64,000 bases of DNA from Morganella sibonii (GCF_040560245.1 NZ_JAKMWP010000004.1); one strand, 5' to 3'. Shown: positions 9,164-22,487, numbered from the stretch's first letter. Notes: generated by a model from the letters alone, not told the origin. Numbers and translations are program-made.

Positions 9164-9233
9164 AAGTATCCCATCATGTTTCGTATCGCCGTACCACCGG
9201 TACGGCATGTGAAAATTGTGTCAGCTCAGGCGG

Positions 9234-11603
9234 TTAAAATGCCGGGACATACGGCAGAATACCACGTTCAAGCATTTTCTGACTGCCCAGACTGTAATTG
9301 CTGCTCATACCGCGTAATTCGATATTAAACGTGATTTTATTGTCGTATTCACTGGCATCATTTTTCCAGTCGATAATCTTACGTTCGTAACCGACGTTTG
9401 CCGCCCAGCAGCAGGTATTATATTGCAGACCGACTAACTGGCTGGCCGGCTGGCTCTCTTTGGTGTCATAGTAATACTGACCGACAAAGGCCCACTGCTC
9501 GGCAACCGGCCAGCTGGCGACGATACCGACCTGAGAGATACCTTTCTGGTTCGGGGGCGTAACATAACCTCCGCCGTACTGAGTATGCTGGCGCATTGCC
9601 TGAATATAGTCCCGGTCCACATAGCGGTAGTTCAGCTGAATCAGACGCTCTGCATCCTGGCGGTACTCCATCGTGGTATTCGACATGGAGACACTGCCCA
9701 GACGGCGGTCATACTGAATACCGCCTTTCAGACCCCAGTTGTCGTTATAACGCCACATGGCATCTCCGGCCCAGACCATCGAACCGGTTTCATCTTTTTC
9801 ATCCACAACCGTTTTTTGAGAATCACCGGTACGCGGACGTTCAAAGTAGTAGATTTGACCCACAGAAACGTTAAATCGTTCAACTAATTCATCATCATAA
9901 ATCCGGCTGGTTACCCCGGTGGTCACCTGGTTGGCAGAGGCAATACGATCCAGACCACTGTACATACGGTCACGGAACAGGCCGCTGTAGCTGGACTGCA
10001 TCAGGGTGGAGTCGAAGTTATTGATGTTATCCTGATTTTTATACGGGACATACAGGTACTGCGCACGCGGCTCTAATGTCTGGGTGAAGCTCTCATTAAA
10101 GAACATAGGCCGCTCGAAGATCATCTTCGCATCAGCTTTAAACTGCGGCAGCACACGGGTAACATTTTTTTCCAGCCCGGCGTTATTCGGTGTATCAGGA
10201 ATGTCCTGATCATAATGGGTCGCCATCAGCTTCGCTTCGGTATTGAAGCTGGCCCAGCCGTTAGACAGCGGCAGATTAAGGGTTGGTTCCGCATGCAGAC
10301 GGATGGCATCCGGATTATTTTTACCCACGCTGGTAAAGCGGGCGACCTGACCATAGGCGCGGAAATCAAACACACCGAGGTTGTTTTTATAATAGTTGAG
10401 ATCCAGCTGCGGCTCAGCACGGTAGGATGTCGCGTTATCATTATTGGTCAGGATCTGGAACTGTTTGGCCGTAACGGTGGCATTCCAGTTTGACTTGCGG
10501 ATACCTACTGCCAGTTTCTGTGTGGCATAACCGTCAGTGGAGTTACCGTAAGCGGATGTAAAGTCAGTAAAATAGCGTGAATCACTGACTTTGGTGTAGT
10601 CAGAAGAGAACCACCAGTCCTGTGCGAATGATCCGCTGTGACCCCAGTAGAATAACCAGCGGTCATTTGAATCACGTTTCGCCCATTCTGCATTACCGCC
10701 GGCATCTTTATCTTTCTTGTACTGCTCATCATCCAGCAGGAAATCGAATGCCAGTGTGCCTGCGCCGAACTTAGTGAGGTAACGGAATTCGTTATCCATT
10801 TTCAGACCACGTTTACTGAAGTAATGCGGCGTGAAAGTGGCATCATAATTCGGGGCTATATTCCAGTAATACGGCAGGGTAAATTCCAGACCGGATGATT
10901 TGGAATAGCTGCCGTTCGGGATCAGAAAACCGGAGCGGCGTTTATCACCGATCGGTAACTGGAGATACGGGCTGTAAAATACCGGAATATTGGCGACGCG
11001 GAAGCGGGCATTCCAGATTTCCGCAACCTGCTCTTCCCGGTCAATAATGACTTCAGAGCCTTTGACGCTCCAGCTGTCATTGCCCGGCAGACAGGAGGTA
11101 AAGACCCCGTTTTCGAGGATGGTATAACGATTGTCGCCGCGGAGTTTCATTTTGTCGGCATCACCGCGACCCTGGCGGCCGACCATCTGATAATCGCCTT
11201 TCTCAACATCAGCATCGTTATTGTTGAGATTCATCCGGGCTTCAGGGCCTTTCAGACGAATTTGCGGATCAGAATAGCGGACATCACCGGTCGCTGTCGC
11301 AATGCGCACAGGATCAGTTTCTTCGCCGCTCTGAGTGACTTCCACTTCATTCGCTTTCAGATTCTGGTTACCTGAGCGGATATCGACACCACCGGTATAT
11401 TTTACCGCACGCGGATATTCGCCTGACATACCTTCTGCAGTGATATTGACAGGAAAATCACCGGCTTCCCCGTCAACAACCGGCTCATCATATACCGGAA
11501 CGCCCAGCATACATTGCTCGGCAAGAGTGGCGGCTTGTGCAGCCTGACTGTATAGCGCTGCCCAGATAATGGTGGCCAGCAGGGTTGGATAACTCTTCTT
11601 CAT
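9234..11603 (-). CDS. lptD: LPS-assembly protein LptD
   Basis: Outer membrane beta-barrel that, with LptE, inserts lipopolysaccharide into the outer leaflet. The start at 11603 yields a signal peptide (MKKSYPTLLATIIWA, ending at AQA-ATLAEQC). The N-terminal OstA/jellyroll region covers about residues 50-200 and is followed by a barrel of alternating aromatic strands. Conserved cysteines include one near the mature N-terminus and an adjacent Cys-Cys pair (NTCCWAANVGYE) near the C-terminus, matching the rearranged disulfides of E. coli LptD. 789 residues; first gene of the operon. Confidence 0.96.
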   Translation of the reverse strand: MKKSYPTLLATIIWAALYSQAAQAATLAEQCMLGVPVYDEPVVDGEAGDFPVNITAEGMSGEYPRAVKYTGGVDIRSGNQNLKANEVEVTQSGEETDPVRIATATGDVRYSDPQIRLKGPEARMNLNNNDADVEKGDYQMVGRQGRGDADKMKLRGDNRYTILENGVFTSCLPGNDSWSVKGSEVIIDREEQVAEIWNARFRVANIPVFYSPYLQLPIGDKRRSGFLIPNGSYSKSSGLEFTLPYYWNIAPNYDATFTPHYFSKRGLKMDNEFRYLTKFGAGTLAFDFLLDDEQYKKDKDAGGNAEWAKRDSNDRWLFYWGHSGSFAQDWWFSSDYTKVSDSRYFTDFTSAYGNSTDGYATQKLAVGIRKSNWNATVTAKQFQILTNNDNATSYRAEPQLDLNYYKNNLGVFDFRAYGQVARFTSVGKNNPDAIRLHAEPTLNLPLSNGWASFNTEAKLMATHYDQDIPDTPNNAGLEKNVTRVLPQFKADAKMIFERPMFFNESFTQTLEPRAQYLYVPYKNQDNINNFDSTLMQSSYSGLFRDRMYSGLDRIASANQVTTGVTSRIYDDELVERFNVSVGQIYYFERPRTGDSQKTVVDEKDETGSMVWAGDAMWRYNDNWGLKGGIQYDRRLGSVSMSNTTMEYRQDAERLIQLNYRYVDRDYIQAMRQHTQYGGGYVTPPNQKGISQVGIVASWPVAEQWAFVGQYYYDTKESQPASQLVGLQYNTCCWAANVGYERKIIDWKNDASEYDNKITFNIELRGMSSNYSLGSQKMLERGILPYVPAF

Positions 11604-11782
11604 AAGTATGTCTGCAATTCCGTCCTCGGTAGCACATTGCCCGAACGCCAAAAGCCTAATTTACACGAAAAAAGAGCGTGCGTGAAACACGTTCACGTAT
11701 CCAAATGGCGTTAGGCATCGTACAGAATGGGTAGTATGATAATGCAAAATTGCGCCAGGGGCATTGTTGAATTGAGGAGTAT

Positions 11783-12604
11783 ATGCACTATTTGGGAAAA
11801 ATCATCGGAATTTTATTAGGTATGGCATCCGGGGCCGGTTTTTGGGGCATTTTTCTCGGTTTTCTTATTGGTCATGCGATTGATAAAGTCCGCAGTCAGC
11901 AATTGGGTGGCTCATTCAGCAACAATCAGTCCAGACAGGCACTCTTTTTCACTACCACTTTTCAGATCCTCGGGCATCTGACCAAATCAAAAGGTCGTGT
12001 GACAGAATCTGATATCTATCTGGCTACCGCGCTGATGGATCGCATGCAGCTGCACGGCAGTGCGCGGACGCAGGCTCAGAATGCGTTCCGTGAAGGTAAA
12101 GCGGCCGGTTTCCCGCTGCGTGATGCATTACGTCAGTTACGCCGTGCCTGCTACGGGCGGGCGGATTTGCTGCGTATGTTTCTGGAAATCCAGATCCAGG
12201 CGGCATTCGGTGACGGCGAGCTGCATCCGAATGAGCGGCAGGTACTTCTGGTGATAGCCGAAGAGCTGGGTATTCCGCGTCATCAGTTTGAAAATGTGCT
12301 GGCAATGATGCAGGCGCAGATGCACGGCGGAGCACAAAGCGGCAATTGGCAGCAGCAGTCTCAGCAGGGCTATTACCGTGATCAGACCGCCGATCTCGCC
12401 GCCGCTTACCGGGTGCTGGGTGTGAATGAAAGCGATGACAGTACCGTCATCAAACGCGCCTACCGCAAGATGATGAGTGAGCATCACCCGGATAAACTGG
12501 TAGCGAAAGGATTACCACCGGAAATGATGGAACTGGCGAAAGAGAAAGCTCAGTCTATTCAGGCAGCATATGATCTCATTAAAAAAGAGAAAGGCTTTAA
12601 ATAA
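11783..12604 (+). CDS. djlA: DnaJ-like membrane co-chaperone DjlA
   Basis: Inner-membrane J-protein that stimulates DnaK and can activate the Rcs envelope-stress phosphorelay when overproduced. One N-terminal transmembrane segment with many glycines (residues 5-30), a central TerB-like helical region, a Gln/Gly-rich linker (about 180-195) and a C-terminal J domain with HHPDK near residue 235. 273 residues. Divergent from lptD; GAGGAG lies upstream of the ATG. Confidence 0.95.
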   Translation: MHYLGKIIGILLGMASGAGFWGIFLGFLIGHAIDKVRSQQLGGSFSNNQSRQALFFTTTFQILGHLTKSKGRVTESDIYLATALMDRMQLHGSARTQAQNAFREGKAAGFPLRDALRQLRRACYGRADLLRMFLEIQIQAAFGDGELHPNERQVLLVIAEELGIPRHQFENVLAMMQAQMHGGAQSGNWQQQSQQGYYRDQTADLAAAYRVLGVNESDDSTVIKRAYRKMMSEHHPDKLVAKGLPPEMMELAKEKAQSIQAAYDLIKKEKGFK

Positions 12605-12751
12605 TCCGGTATAAAACGGTTTTTAAGGTGTAAAACGTGTTGCCGGGAAAGTGCAGAGCGGATCATATTCTTTTCATATAATTGCTATAAAATATAAATG
12701 CAGTTGAAAAATTACGTAAATATTTTATTAAATATGTTAAGGATATGATCC

Positions 12752-12844
12752 ATGGCCAATACCCGTGTTCTTATCGGAGTAGCGGGATTAGCACTTTGCC
12801 TGATTCTTGCCTCAATGAATTCGGTGACCGTGTTAATCCACTAA
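12752..12844 (+). CDS. Putative 30-residue single-span membrane protein
   Basis: ATG at 12752 is preceded by TAAGGA eight bases upstream and encodes MANTRVLIGV, a hydrophobic core LALCLILA, and SMNSVTVLIH before TAA. The composition fits one transmembrane helix with a basic residue near the N-terminus. An AT-rich stretch upstream (12660-12735) could hold a promoter. The stop overlaps the convergent rluA stop. I do not recognise the protein; it could be an unannotated small membrane protein or a chance ORF with a good ribosome site. Confidence 0.45.
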   Translation: MANTRVLIGVAGLALCLILASMNSVTVLIH

Positions 12845-13497
12845 AAATCTGATTTACAAGTAAAATGCATCGGCCTGCCGTTTGCCGGATGTGTGACAGA
12901 CAGCGCCTCTGCATGAAGCTGCAGCCGGGGCGCTGCGGCTCTGGCCTCATCATGGGCATAAAAACGGTCGCCAAGAATCGGGTGTTCCAGCGCCAGCATA
13001 TGCACCCGCAACTGATGCGAGCGTCCGGTGACCGGAAACAGCCTTACCCGCGTGGTATTTTCTTCATATTCCAGTACTTCATAGCCTGTCTGTGCCGGTT
13101 TGCCGGTTTCAAAACACACTTTCTGTTTCGGCCGGTTCGGCCAGTCACAAATCAGCGGTAAATCCACCATGCCGGTTTCCGGTTCCAGCCGTCCCCATAC
13201 ACGGGCGACATAGGTTTTTTTCGGCTCCCGTTCACGGAACTGCCGTTTAAGCTCCCGCTCAGCCGCTTTGGTCAGTGCGACCACAATAATGCCGCTGGTG
13301 GCCATATCAAGGCGATGAACAGATTCGGCGGAAGGATAATCACGCTGAATGCGTGTCATCACACTGTCTTTATGTTCCGGTGCCCGGCCGGGAACGGAAA
13401 GCAGTCCGCTTGGTTTATTCACCACAATGATACTTTCATCCTGCCAGAGGATATTCAGCCAGGGATCGGCGGGAGGGTTGTAGGGTTCCATTAACAT
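12841..13497 (-). CDS. rluA: Dual-specificity 23S rRNA/tRNA pseudouridine synthase RluA
   Basis: Makes pseudouridine 746 in 23S rRNA and 32 in several tRNAs. The family motif with the catalytic aspartate is HRLDMATSG, and VVNKPSGLLSVPGR and ITGRSHQLR-type segments are present. The start at 13497 mirrors the E. coli protein; the frame extends 12 bases further to a TTG. 218 residues. It follows rapA in the same direction. Confidence 0.95.
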   Translation of the reverse strand: MLMEPYNPPADPWLNILWQDESIIVVNKPSGLLSVPGRAPEHKDSVMTRIQRDYPSAESVHRLDMATSGIIVVALTKAAERELKRQFREREPKKTYVARVWGRLEPETGMVDLPLICDWPNRPKQKVCFETGKPAQTGYEVLEYEENTTRVRLFPVTGRSHQLRVHMLALEHPILGDRFYAHDEARAAAPRLQLHAEALSVTHPANGRPMHFTCKSDF

Positions 13498-13547
13498 GGG
13501 GATCACCAAATCAGAGACCCGGCAGACAGTATCTGCCGGGATACAGG

Positions 13548-16454
<2,907 letters not shown>

Positions 16455-16667
16455 ATTTTTGGCTCGATTCTGTTATTCAGGGCTAATTAGACAAATGCTG
16501 TGGATATCATTACCGGTGATACAAAAACGGCGTTGCATTCACCGGAAAAAAACACCGCCAGTCAGAACAGCAGCGCCAGCTGCATCATCCTGCTCCGGTG
16601 TTAAAAGCAGTAAAGGGGCGCTATGTTAATCCATAAGATCCGCATCGTCACCTGTAAAATGGCAAAA

Positions 16668-19043
16668 TTAAAACGGCATCAATAATTGCCCGGTCAGCAA
16701 TGTGGTGAAGTCATCCTCCAGGAAGGGCAGAATGGCATCGGCAATCGGCATCAGCTGTTTATTAATGTAATGCTCATAGTCCGGTGGTGCTGCCAGAATC
16801 TCCAGCGGCTGCGGTCCGGCGCGGGTAATGATATAGCTTATCCCGGCCCCGCGCTGATACTGCGGCGGACGGTTCATGCGGACATTATACTCGTCCGCCA
16901 TCCTGGCTGCTTTGACATGGGGCGGCACATTGCGCTGATAATCCGCCAGCGGGCGGCGCAGGCGCTTGCGGTACACCAGCCGGTCGTCGTAGCGGCCGGC
17001 GAGTGTGTCACGGACATAATCGCGGATAAACTGCTGATACGGCATTTTATCGAAAATCAGCCGGTACAGGGTTTGCTGGAAATGCTGTGCCAGTGGTGTC
17101 CAGTCACTGCGGACCGTTTCCAGCCCGCGAAAAACCATTTTATCTCCGGAAAGCCCTGCATACCGTTTTTTGCTGCCGAGGTCTGTTCCGCGGATCGTCG
17201 GCATCAGAAAACGGCGGTAATGGGTTTCGTACTCGATTTCCAGAGCAGAGGCGAGCCCGTATTCATCCTGTAAATGCGTCTGCCACCACTGATTGATCTC
17301 TTCTACCAGCCAGCGCCCGATACGTTGCGCATCCGCTTCAGTGTGAGCGCTTTTCAGCCAGACAAAGGTGGAATCGGTATCGCCGTAAATGACCTGATAA
17401 CCCAGGGATTCAATAATGGTGCGGGTTTTGCGCATGATATCGTGCCCGCGCATGGTGACGGAGGACGTCAGGCGCGGATCATAGAAACGGCACCCCGCAG
17501 CCCCCAGTACACCGCAAAAGGCATTCATAATGATTTTCAGTGCCTGTGACAGCGGTTTGTCCCCGGCCAGTTTCGCCATATCCCGCTCATGCCAGATGCG
17601 GTTGACGATATCCGGCAGACAATTTATTTCCCGCGAAAAATACGCACCTTTAAACCCCGGAACCGCCTGTTCCGGCGCGGAAAGACCTTCGATCATACCA
17701 ACCGGGTCAATCAGAAAGGTGCGGATAATGGAGGGATACAGGCTTTTGAAATCCAGTACCACCACGGAGTCATATAATCCCGGGGCTGAATCCATCACAA
17801 AACCGCCCGGAATCGGCTCTCCGGGTTTTTCACCGGGATCAGGCGCGACATAGCCTTTGCGGTGCATCGGCGGCAGATAAAGATGAGTGAAGGCCGCGAC
17901 AGATCCTCCCATGCGATCCGGCGCCAGGCCGGTTACCGCTGCCCGTGCCAGCAGGAATTCTGTCAGATGGGTGTGCTCAAAAATCCTGGTGACCAGACGA
18001 CAGTCCTGCAGGTTATAACGTGCCAGTGCCGGTTTATCCTCGCGGAAACGGCGGTTAATTTCATCCATGCGGTCATACGGGGAATCACTGTCTTTGCCCT
18101 CACCGAGCAGCGCCTGAGATACCGCTTCCAGGCTGAAGGACGGAAACTGCCAGGTGGCTGCTTTCAGCGCATCGATGCCGTCAATAATCAGCCGGCCGGG
18201 AGCCCCGGCAAAAAATTGTCCGGGTTTGAAACCATGCTCCCGCCAGGAGAGCGGGGCGTTGTTACGGCCGAAAATCAGCGGGATCTGATACTTCTCTGCA
18301 TGGCGCTGCAAAATGCGCAGATCAAACTGGATCAGGCTCCAGCCGATTATCATGTCCGGATCATGCTCTGCCAGCCACTGATTCAGGCGGTGAAGCAGAT
18401 CCGGGCGGCGCGGGACATATTCCAGCGTGAAATCCGGATTGGTCAGTGGTGTACCGTTTTCCGGGCCGAGCATAAAAACAGTGTCGGCTCCGCAACCGGA
18501 GAGCCCGATCGAGTAAAGATCACCGAATTCAGTGGTTTCAATATCCAGAGACACGATTTTCAGCGGCGGGCGGTAATCCGGATGCGGCTTCATCAGAACA
18601 TGGCCATCCGCCTGCGGCTGTACCCAGACAGCAGCGGTGATAAAGCGCTCCATCAGGTAGCGTTCACAGGGGCGTATGTCTGCTTCATAAAGGCGGAGAT
18701 GCTGTTCGCCGAGTTGTTTTTCCAGTTGTTGTAACTGGCGGTACTGACGACAGTAAACGGCGCTGACATCATCCTGATGAAAATCACGCAGCGGACGCGC
18801 TGTCAGTGTGGCGCCGGGGATGTTATTAATCAGCGGGCGGCTTTCCGCCAGTTCCCGGTGCGGGACAAACCCGACAGCCTGTTGCAGCGGAACAGAGACA
18901 TGCCGCGGCCCGTTATCCGTCGCCAGCCAGTAACTGACCGCAATACCGCGCGGGGTATCAGACCAGTGACGGGTCAGAATAAAACCGGCTTCCGCCGGTG
19001 CTGCCACCTGACGGGAGGGGAAACTGTTGTGCCCTGCCATCAT
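16668..19043 (-). CDS. polB: DNA polymerase II
   Basis: Family B, SOS-induced replication restart and translesion polymerase with proofreading. The exonuclease motif SLDIETTEFGD, polymerase motif A DFKSLYPSIIRTF and motif C YGDTDST are intact. 791 residues; the second codon is also ATG, so a start three bases in is equally possible. It follows thiQ by 59 bp. I did not identify a clear LexA box upstream. Confidence 0.96.
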   Translation of the reverse strand: MMAGHNSFPSRQVAAPAEAGFILTRHWSDTPRGIAVSYWLATDNGPRHVSVPLQQAVGFVPHRELAESRPLINNIPGATLTARPLRDFHQDDVSAVYCRQYRQLQQLEKQLGEQHLRLYEADIRPCERYLMERFITAAVWVQPQADGHVLMKPHPDYRPPLKIVSLDIETTEFGDLYSIGLSGCGADTVFMLGPENGTPLTNPDFTLEYVPRRPDLLHRLNQWLAEHDPDMIIGWSLIQFDLRILQRHAEKYQIPLIFGRNNAPLSWREHGFKPGQFFAGAPGRLIIDGIDALKAATWQFPSFSLEAVSQALLGEGKDSDSPYDRMDEINRRFREDKPALARYNLQDCRLVTRIFEHTHLTEFLLARAAVTGLAPDRMGGSVAAFTHLYLPPMHRKGYVAPDPGEKPGEPIPGGFVMDSAPGLYDSVVVLDFKSLYPSIIRTFLIDPVGMIEGLSAPEQAVPGFKGAYFSREINCLPDIVNRIWHERDMAKLAGDKPLSQALKIIMNAFCGVLGAAGCRFYDPRLTSSVTMRGHDIMRKTRTIIESLGYQVIYGDTDSTFVWLKSAHTEADAQRIGRWLVEEINQWWQTHLQDEYGLASALEIEYETHYRRFLMPTIRGTDLGSKKRYAGLSGDKMVFRGLETVRSDWTPLAQHFQQTLYRLIFDKMPYQQFIRDYVRDTLAGRYDDRLVYRKRLRRPLADYQRNVPPHVKAARMADEYNVRMNRPPQYQRGAGISYIITRAGPQPLEILAAPPDYEHYINKQLMPIADAILPFLEDDFTTLLTGQLLMPF

Positions 19044-19102
19044 TGTTGTCCGTTCCGCTGAAAAAAATAACTATAGCAGAGTGGTGTGGATATATACAGT
19101 AT

Positions 19103-19813
19103 TTAAGGTGCGATTTGCGGGCGGATACCGAGGATTTGTGCCTGCGGAACATTACCGCTGACCAGTGCGGCGGTACTGCCGTCAAACGCAATGGTACCGT
19201 TATCCACGACCATTGCACGGGGGGCAATTCTGGCTGCGTCATCGGTATTGTGGGATACCATCATCAGCGTCAGTTGCCGTTCTTCACAGATGGTTTCCAG
19301 CAGTGCCAGCATTTCATTGCGCAGCGCCGGGTCCAGTGCGGAAAAGGGCTCATCCAGCAGTAAAACCGGTTGGGAGCGTACTAGGCACCGTGCCAGCGCC
19401 ACCCGCTGACGCTGGCCGCCGGAAAGCTGTGACGGCAGACGCCGGAGCAGTGGTGTCAGTGAAACCTGTTCAGCGATGTGTTCCAGCTGTACTTTCTGCG
19501 CCGCATTCAGTTTCATTCCGGGATGAAAACCGAGAGCGATATTCTGCTCTGCGGTCAGGTGAGCAAACAGATTATTTTCCTGAAACAGCATAGATACCGG
19601 ACGCCTGGCGGGCGGTGTCCGGGTGTGATCTTCGCCATTGAGCCGGATAGTGCCGCTTTCGGCAAACTGAAAGCCGGCAATCAGTGACAGCAGTGTACTT
19701 TTACCTGCCCCGCTCGGGCCGAGGATGGCAATTTTCTCTCCGGCAGTAACTGAGAAATCAAAATTCATTGTCTGTTGCTGATAGCGGTAATGAATATGAT
19801 CAAAATAAATCAT
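19103..19813 (-). CDS. thiQ: Thiamine ABC transporter ATP-binding protein ThiQ
   Basis: Energises uptake of thiamine and its phosphates. Walker A GPSGAGKST at residues 32-40, signature LSGGQRQRVALAR, Walker B VLLLDEPFSALD and the switch histidine region VSHNTDD are present. 236 residues. It overlaps thiP by 4 bp and is third in the riboswitch-controlled thiBPQ operon. Confidence 0.96.
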   Translation of the reverse strand: MIYFDHIHYRYQQQTMNFDFSVTAGEKIAILGPSGAGKSTLLSLIAGFQFAESGTIRLNGEDHTRTPPARRPVSMLFQENNLFAHLTAEQNIALGFHPGMKLNAAQKVQLEHIAEQVSLTPLLRRLPSQLSGGQRQRVALARCLVRSQPVLLLDEPFSALDPALRNEMLALLETICEERQLTLMMVSHNTDDAARIAPRAMVVDNGTIAFDGSTAALVSGNVPQAQILGIRPQIAP

Positions 19814-21420
19814 GGGCGTTTCCCCGGCAGACGTTCCAGAATGGTAAACAGCCCGAAACAGAGTAAAAACAGTATCAGTGCGGTGACTGCGGCATCCGCA
19901 TTGCGGTAAGCGCCGATCTGCTGATAAAGATAGAACGGCAGTGTGCGGAAATCTTCATTACCGAACAGGGCTATCACACCAAAATCCCCGACAGACAGCA
20001 CACTGGCAAAGGCAACAGCCTGTGCCAGCGGGTTACGCAGCGCCCGCAGTTCAATCAGTTTCAGCCGGTTAAATCCTGTGATATTCAGAGAGAGACAAAG
20101 CGGGTTATAGCGCTCTGCCAGGTCGCGCATCGGATTATCCAGTACTTTCAGTGCATAAGGGACAGCCATCAGCGCATTGGTCAGAATAACCAGCCCGTAA
20201 GGGAGTACCCCCAAATCAGTGGTGCCGGTTGTGCTGTTGAGCAGCAGGAAAAAACCGGTGGCCAGCACAATTCCCGGCATCGCGAGGATCACCAGCCCGG
20301 AGAGTTCCATAGCCTGTCCGGCTCTGACTGCCTGCCGCAGCCGTAATTCACGGCTGCTCCACAGCAGCATCATGGTGAGCAGCACACAGATAAATCCCGA
20401 GGCCAGCGCAATACCGAGTGAGGTGAAAAATGCCCGCCACAGTGCCGGTTGCTGCAATACCGGCAATAATCCCGGATTCAGACCATCAGCAATGATGGCA
20501 AAAAACGGCGGCAGCAGAAACAGCAGGGCACAGAGGATAATCAGGCCGTCAGATAATTTACGCAGCGGTGTATCCTGCGGATTGCGCCATTGCAGTGATT
20601 GGGTGAATCCGACAGAAAAGTGGCCGGAAAGACGCTGGCTCAGCAGTACCAGTCCGATGCAGCATACCAGCTGAATCAGTGCCAGCAGCGCAGCACGGCC
20701 GATATCAAAGTCATAATTCAGTGCCTGATAAATGGCCAGTTCAATGGTCGTTGCTGCGGGGCCGCCGCCCAGTGCGAGCACCGTGGCAAAACTGGCAAAA
20801 CAGAGCATAAAAATCAGCGCGGCGGTCGGCAGTAACTGACGCCGCAGATAAGGCCATTCCACAATCCGGAAATGCTGCCATTCATTCATATTGAGCTGAG
20901 CGGCGAGCTGTCTCTGCTCCGTGGCTATATTATCGAGCTGCTGATACAGCATCCGGGTGGCAAGCGGCATATTAAAGAAGATATGTGCCAGCAGAATGCC
21001 CTGTAACCCGTACGGGGAGAAGGAATAATCCAGATCCAGAAAACCGGAAATATGTGCCAGCCAGCCGTTACGTCCGTAAACCGATAAAATACCGAATACA
21101 GCCACCAGTACGGGCAGCACCAGTGTCATCGCACACAGCCGCAGAAAAACGCCCCGCCCCGGAAAACGGCGGCGCCAGAGTGCCCGGGCCAGAAAAACAG
21201 CCGGAATAACAGAAAACAGAGCGGATAAAAAAGCCTGCCAAAAGGTAAAGCGGACAACATGCCACAGATAGCTGTCATCCCAAATCTGCTGCCAGTCTGT
21301 ATCCGGTGTATTAAACCACAGCGCCCCGAAGGCACTGACAGCAACAACCAGCAGGAGACCGGACGCCAGTGCGCCCGGTATCAGATATGCGCCAATCAGC
21401 GACTGACTGCGTTTTGCCAT
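19810..21420 (-). CDS. thiP: Thiamine ABC transporter permease ThiP
   Basis: Single polypeptide with two fused permease halves and about twelve membrane segments. Starting at 21420 (MAKRSQSLIG) gives 536 residues, the length of E. coli ThiP. The start lies inside the 3' end of thiB, a 25-bp overlap, and the stop overlaps thiQ. Transport partner of ThiB and ThiQ. Confidence 0.95.
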   Translation of the reverse strand: MAKRSQSLIGAYLIPGALASGLLLVVAVSAFGALWFNTPDTDWQQIWDDSYLWHVVRFTFWQAFLSALFSVIPAVFLARALWRRRFPGRGVFLRLCAMTLVLPVLVAVFGILSVYGRNGWLAHISGFLDLDYSFSPYGLQGILLAHIFFNMPLATRMLYQQLDNIATEQRQLAAQLNMNEWQHFRIVEWPYLRRQLLPTAALIFMLCFASFATVLALGGGPAATTIELAIYQALNYDFDIGRAALLALIQLVCCIGLVLLSQRLSGHFSVGFTQSLQWRNPQDTPLRKLSDGLIILCALLFLLPPFFAIIADGLNPGLLPVLQQPALWRAFFTSLGIALASGFICVLLTMMLLWSSRELRLRQAVRAGQAMELSGLVILAMPGIVLATGFFLLLNSTTGTTDLGVLPYGLVILTNALMAVPYALKVLDNPMRDLAERYNPLCLSLNITGFNRLKLIELRALRNPLAQAVAFASVLSVGDFGVIALFGNEDFRTLPFYLYQQIGAYRNADAAVTALILFLLCFGLFTILERLPGKRP

Positions 21421-22406
21421 ATCCGTATCCACTGATTGCGCTCTTTCGCCACTTCTTTGGCGTCAAATTCCAGCGTTTTGGCCGGTTTCGGCATTTTGTC
21501 GTAAACCGGCGGCAGCGGCATATCAATCACAGGATACATCCAGTTGGTGGCCGGCAGGGTTTTCTGGAAATCCGGGGTCAGCATAAACTGCATAAACTGC
21601 TCCGCCAGTGCCGGGTGTTTTGAGGAGGCCAGTACACCGGCCATTTCCACCTGAAGGTAATGCCCTTCCTCAAACAGTGCGGCAGCATAGTTATCTTTGT
21701 TATCAGCCAGCATGTGATAACCCGGCGATGAGGTGTAGCTCAGCACCAGATCCGCTTCCCCTTTCAGGAACAGACCGTAAGATTCACTCCAGCCTTTGGT
21801 GACGGTCAGGGTTTTTTTCGCCATTTTAGCCCACTGCGCTGCCACATCATCCCCGTAGAGTTTTTCCATCCACAGCAGTAATCCCAGCCCCGGTGTGCTG
21901 GTGCGCGGGTCCTGATAAATAATGGTCAGCTTCTGATCGCTGTTAAGCAGCTCTTTCATGCTTTTTGGCGGGTTAGGCAGCGTGTCTTTGTTGTAGATAA
22001 AAGCAAACCAGCCGTAGTCATAAGGAATAAAGGTTTTGCTTTCCCATTTGACCGGCAGCACCAGTTTTGACTGATCGACATTGCTTTCTTTAAACAGACC
22101 GGTATCCAGTGCGGCCTGCATCAGGTTGTTATCCAGCCCTAAGATGATATCTGCCTGTGATTTTTTACCTTCCATCCGCAGACGGTTCAGCAGTGTCACG
22201 CCGTCACTCAGACCCACGAGTTTCAGTTCGCAGTTGCATTGTGCCTCAAAGTTTTTCTTAATTTCCGGCCCCGGTCCCCATTCAGCCACAAATGAGTCAT
22301 AGGTATAGATAGTCAGAACCGGCTTGCTGTTATCTGCCGCCGCCTGGAAAGAGAACAGTGCGGCAAGACCGCCTGCAATAATGTGTCTGGTCAGTTTATG
22401 TAACAC
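21396..22406 (-). CDS. thiB: Thiamine-binding periplasmic protein ThiB (TbpA)
   Basis: Solute-binding protein that delivers thiamine, TMP and TPP to ThiPQ. I start it at the GTG at 22406, because CAGGAG lies at an ideal distance upstream and the product begins with a signal peptide (HKLTRHIIAGGLAALFSF, ending AAA-D). The ATG ten codons upstream would put the ribosome site inside the gene. The mature start PVLTIYTYDSFVAEWGPG is typical of TbpA. About 336 residues. A TPP riboswitch lies in the leader. Confidence 0.94.
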   Translation of the reverse strand: MLHKLTRHIIAGGLAALFSFQAAADNSKPVLTIYTYDSFVAEWGPGPEIKKNFEAQCNCELKLVGLSDGVTLLNRLRMEGKKSQADIILGLDNNLMQAALDTGLFKESNVDQSKLVLPVKWESKTFIPYDYGWFAFIYNKDTLPNPPKSMKELLNSDQKLTIIYQDPRTSTPGLGLLLWMEKLYGDDVAAQWAKMAKKTLTVTKGWSESYGLFLKGEADLVLSYTSSPGYHMLADNKDNYAAALFEEGHYLQVEMAGVLASSKHPALAEQFMQFMLTPDFQKTLPATNWMYPVIDMPLPPVYDKMPKPAKTLEFDAKEVAKERNQWIRIWQNAVSR

Positions 22407-22487
22407 TTTGCGCTCCTGTAAGAGAAGGATTGGCAAAGGATCTGAGTGCAGCGTGATGGTAACAGACTGTGCTGTCAGCAGTGGCGG

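Noticed and set aside
16623..16685. 20-codon basic ORF between rapA and polB
   Set aside because: No convincing ribosome site, overlaps the polB stop and is too short to support.
17862..18734. 290-codon open frame on the plus strand opposite polB
   Set aside because: Antisense shadow of polB with no motif; polB on the other strand has all its catalytic motifs.
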